Source: Candidatus Onthocola stercoravium | GTDB taxonomy: Bacteria; Bacillota_I; Bacilli_A; RF39; UBA660 | Direction of reading: 5' to 3' | Assembly (NCBI GenBank): GCA_018711775.1 | Contig: DVHV01000024.1 | Span: 1 to 16,430, forward strand | Length of the DNA: 16,430 nucleotides | Shown here: piece after piece, positions 15,273-16,430 of the stretch | Numbering within the stretch: the first letter of the stretch is position 1 | How the letters are laid out: each line of letters begins with the position of its first letter | Notes under the pieces: generated by a model | What the model was told of the DNA's origin: nothing | What the model saw: only the letters and a program-made list of their open reading frames with translations | The model's database searches: none | Made by a program: the position numbers and the translations under genes

Positions 15273-15295
15273 GTAGTGAGTATCACTACTTTTTT
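15273..15295 (+). terminator. Intrinsic terminator of murA
   Basis: A perfect 7-bp stem, GTAGTGA (15273-15279) with TCACTAC (15283-15289), has a tight GTA loop and six Ts (15290-15295). It starts one base after the murA stop. The next gene begins at 15309, so it must have its own start upstream or depend on read-through. Confidence 0.85.
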
Positions 15296-15308
15296 CTTGG
15301 GGGTAAGT

Positions 15309-15995
15309 ATGAAAAGAAGATATAAACTTTTATTAATAATAGTAATAGGTGCGGCTTTAACAATTTTGATTAATTTTATAACCGTTAAATCTCTTATTAA
15401 TTTAGTTAGTATCGGCGATGGTTTTAGTTTAGGTATGACCCCATATAATGTTGCTGGCCCAAGTTTTAATGATTATCTTAAAGATATATTAGAAAATAAA
15501 AATAAATTAGACAGTTACAACAATGAATTTTCTAAAGCTCACTTAACCATTCATGAATTAAATGAATATATGGAAGATAATACTTTAGGAAAGTTTACTA
15601 GAAATCCTATAAAACAAACTATTGCCTCCGCCGATATTATTACTTTAAGCATTGGCTTAGATGAATTCGCCGACCTTTCCCTCCAAAACAATTTAACAAC
15701 AGAAAAAATGGAAAATTATATTTCCGAAGTTAAAAAATTTTTACAAACAATTCGTGAATTTTATGATAAAAAAATTATTATTATTGGCCTTTACCCAGCT
15801 TATAAATTTGATCAAAGTGATGCTTATGAATTAAATAATGAATTAAAAAAACTGGCTGGCAAATATAATTGTCAGTTTCTAGACATAATGGCTTACTATT
15901 TAAACGATGAGTATTATTTAGATAAAACTAGTTATTATCTTAATTATAAAGCCCATAAAAAAATAGCTGAAGATTTAACAATGATGATTAAATAA
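15309..15995 (+). CDS. Membrane-anchored SGNH/GDSL-fold protein with degenerate active site
   Basis: 228 residues from ATG 15309, with GGGGGTAAG just upstream. One N-terminal membrane segment (~5-27) predicts an extracytoplasmic protein. The rest follows the SGNH hydrolase plan: block I SIGDGFSLG (34-42), block III LSIGLDEF (113-120), a central KKIIIIGLYPAY strand (154-165), and block V SYYLNYKAHKKIAEDL (208-223) with His216. In typical members block I is GDS with the Ser nucleophile and block III has an Asn. Here GDS reads GDG and the Asn position reads Asp or Leu, while the terminal His remains. It may be inactive, use another residue (Ser40), or be a ligand-binding member. It shares direction with the next membrane-anchored gene. 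Function unknown. Confidence 0.7.
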   Translation: MKRRYKLLLIIVIGAALTILINFITVKSLINLVSIGDGFSLGMTPYNVAGPSFNDYLKDILENKNKLDSYNNEFSKAHLTIHELNEYMEDNTLGKFTRNPIKQTIASADIITLSIGLDEFADLSLQNNLTTEKMENYISEVKKFLQTIREFYDKKIIIIGLYPAYKFDQSDAYELNNELKKLAGKYNCQFLDIMAYYLNDEYYLDKTSYYLNYKAHKKIAEDLTMMIK

Positions 15996-16014
15996 ATAAT
16001 TTTATCTAATTTCC

Positions 16015-16043
16015 TTGCAAATGTTAAATATATATGATATTTT
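16015..16043 (+). promoter_or_regulatory. Candidate promoter of the last gene
   Basis: TTGCAA (16015-16020), a 17-bp spacer and TATTTT (16038-16043) preceded by TGA at 16035-16037 form an extended -10-like promoter just before the final gene. The predicted start near 16050 leaves an ~8-base leader. The -10 is weak. Confidence 0.35.
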
Positions 16044-16057
16044 AATGGCGAGGTACT

Positions 16058-16430
16058 ATGAAAAATAATTTTAGCAATTTTATAAAAATAATTTTTATAA
16101 TAATTCTTATAGCTCTATCTTTTTGGGGAATGTTTTACTTAATAACTAAAAATGATAATTTATCAAATAACTCACAACCAAGTTCTTCGAAACCTGATGA
16201 AAATATTTATTTACTTGATGAAGAACTAACAACAATATTTTCTTATATTAATAATGTAAAACTATCAGATAATCCTGCTTGTATAGCCTTAGGTAATGAT
16301 TTAGGTTATCAAATTAATAATAACGAAAATTTTTTTAATTACTATGCATCAGCTATTATGGATTGTTTACACGAAAAAAATTATCCTGTACTAACTTATA
16401 ATGATGAAATCAGTTATAAAATAATTAGTG
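16058..16430 (+). CDS. Unrecognised membrane-anchored protein, cut by the window end
   Basis: ATG at 16058 follows GAGGT (16050-16054). The frame stays open to the right edge, giving at least 124 residues. It begins MKNNFSNFIK, then a hydrophobic segment (~10-29, IIFIIILIALSFWGMFYLI) and a Ser/Asn/Pro-rich stretch (NLSNNSQPSSSKPDEN), which looks like a membrane anchor and an extracytoplasmic linker. The visible outer part (IYLLDEELTTIFSYINNVKLSDNPACIALG and onward) contains two Cys and many Asn and Tyr residues but no motif I recognise. Like the preceding SGNH-like protein it is probably a cell-envelope protein facing outward. Confidence 0.7.
   Translation, partial: MKNNFSNFIKIIFIIILIALSFWGMFYLITKNDNLSNNSQPSSSKPDENIYLLDEELTTIFSYINNVKLSDNPACIALGNDLGYQINNNENFFNYYASAIMDCLHEKNYPVLTYNDEISYKIIS

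Noticed and set aside
1..16430. Mycoplasma genetic code (TGA as Trp), suggested by the AT-richness
   Set aside because: TGA ends several genes at the right place (mnmG, noc, PBP, ywiB-like) and Trp is TGG.

Overview
The window is AT-rich, densely packed bacterial chromosome. It has the housekeeping core of a Gram-positive Bacilli-type genome. Three things support this. An RNA polymerase delta subunit (rpoE) is present, a gene essentially confined to Bacilli. The order mnmE-mnmG-rsmG-noc and the order prfA-prmC-spoIIR-mntP resemble Bacillus. Shine-Dalgarno (SD) sequences are strong (AAGGAGG/AGGTGA). TGA is used as a stop (mnmG, noc, the PBP, the ywiB-like gene) and Trp is TGG, so the code is standard and not the mycoplasma code. 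The AT-richness, small intergenic gaps and surface-protein style at the left edge suggest an uncultured gut lineage near RF39/Erysipelotrichales-like Bacilli. That placement is inference. spoIIR suggests the organism can sporulate or descends from a spore former.

Layout. (1) 1-319: 3' end of a surface or prepilin-like protein whose last ~55 codons differ sharply in base composition from the rest. (2) 361-4286: mnmE-mnmG-rsmG, tRNA U34 and 16S rRNA modification, close-packed and driven by an extended -10 promoter embedded in the terminator of gene 1. (3) 4330-5655: a ParB-family gene best read as noc (nucleoid occlusion), with a ~190-residue low-complexity linker. A perfect copy of the known Noc binding site, TATTTCCCGGGAAATA, lies in mnmE. 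(4) 5668-7626, minus strand: a class A penicillin-binding protein, convergent with noc and sharing a hairpin with it. (5) 7731-12513, plus strand: ywiB-like gene, argS, rpoE, prfA, prmC, spoIIR, covering arginyl-tRNA synthesis, transcription, translation termination and the forespore signal for sigma-E. (6) 12544-13999: MntP-like exporter and a cyanophycin-synthetase-like ATP-grasp protein. (7) 14018-15271: murA with a clear terminator. (8) 15309-16430: a membrane-anchored SGNH-fold protein with a degenerate active site, then the start of a membrane-anchored protein I do not recognise.

Main points of interest are: the noc/NBS pair and the odd domain organisation of Noc, including an in-frame GTG behind a perfect internal SD; two nested inverted repeats centred on the spoIIR ribosome binding site, with its TTG start codon paired; and the possible hypervariable tail of the first gene. 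No gap exceeds 300 bases, and I see no tRNA, rRNA, IS element or CRISPR array. Several genes appear to use non-ATG starts (noc GTG; PBP, prmC and spoIIR TTG), each supported by SD spacing.
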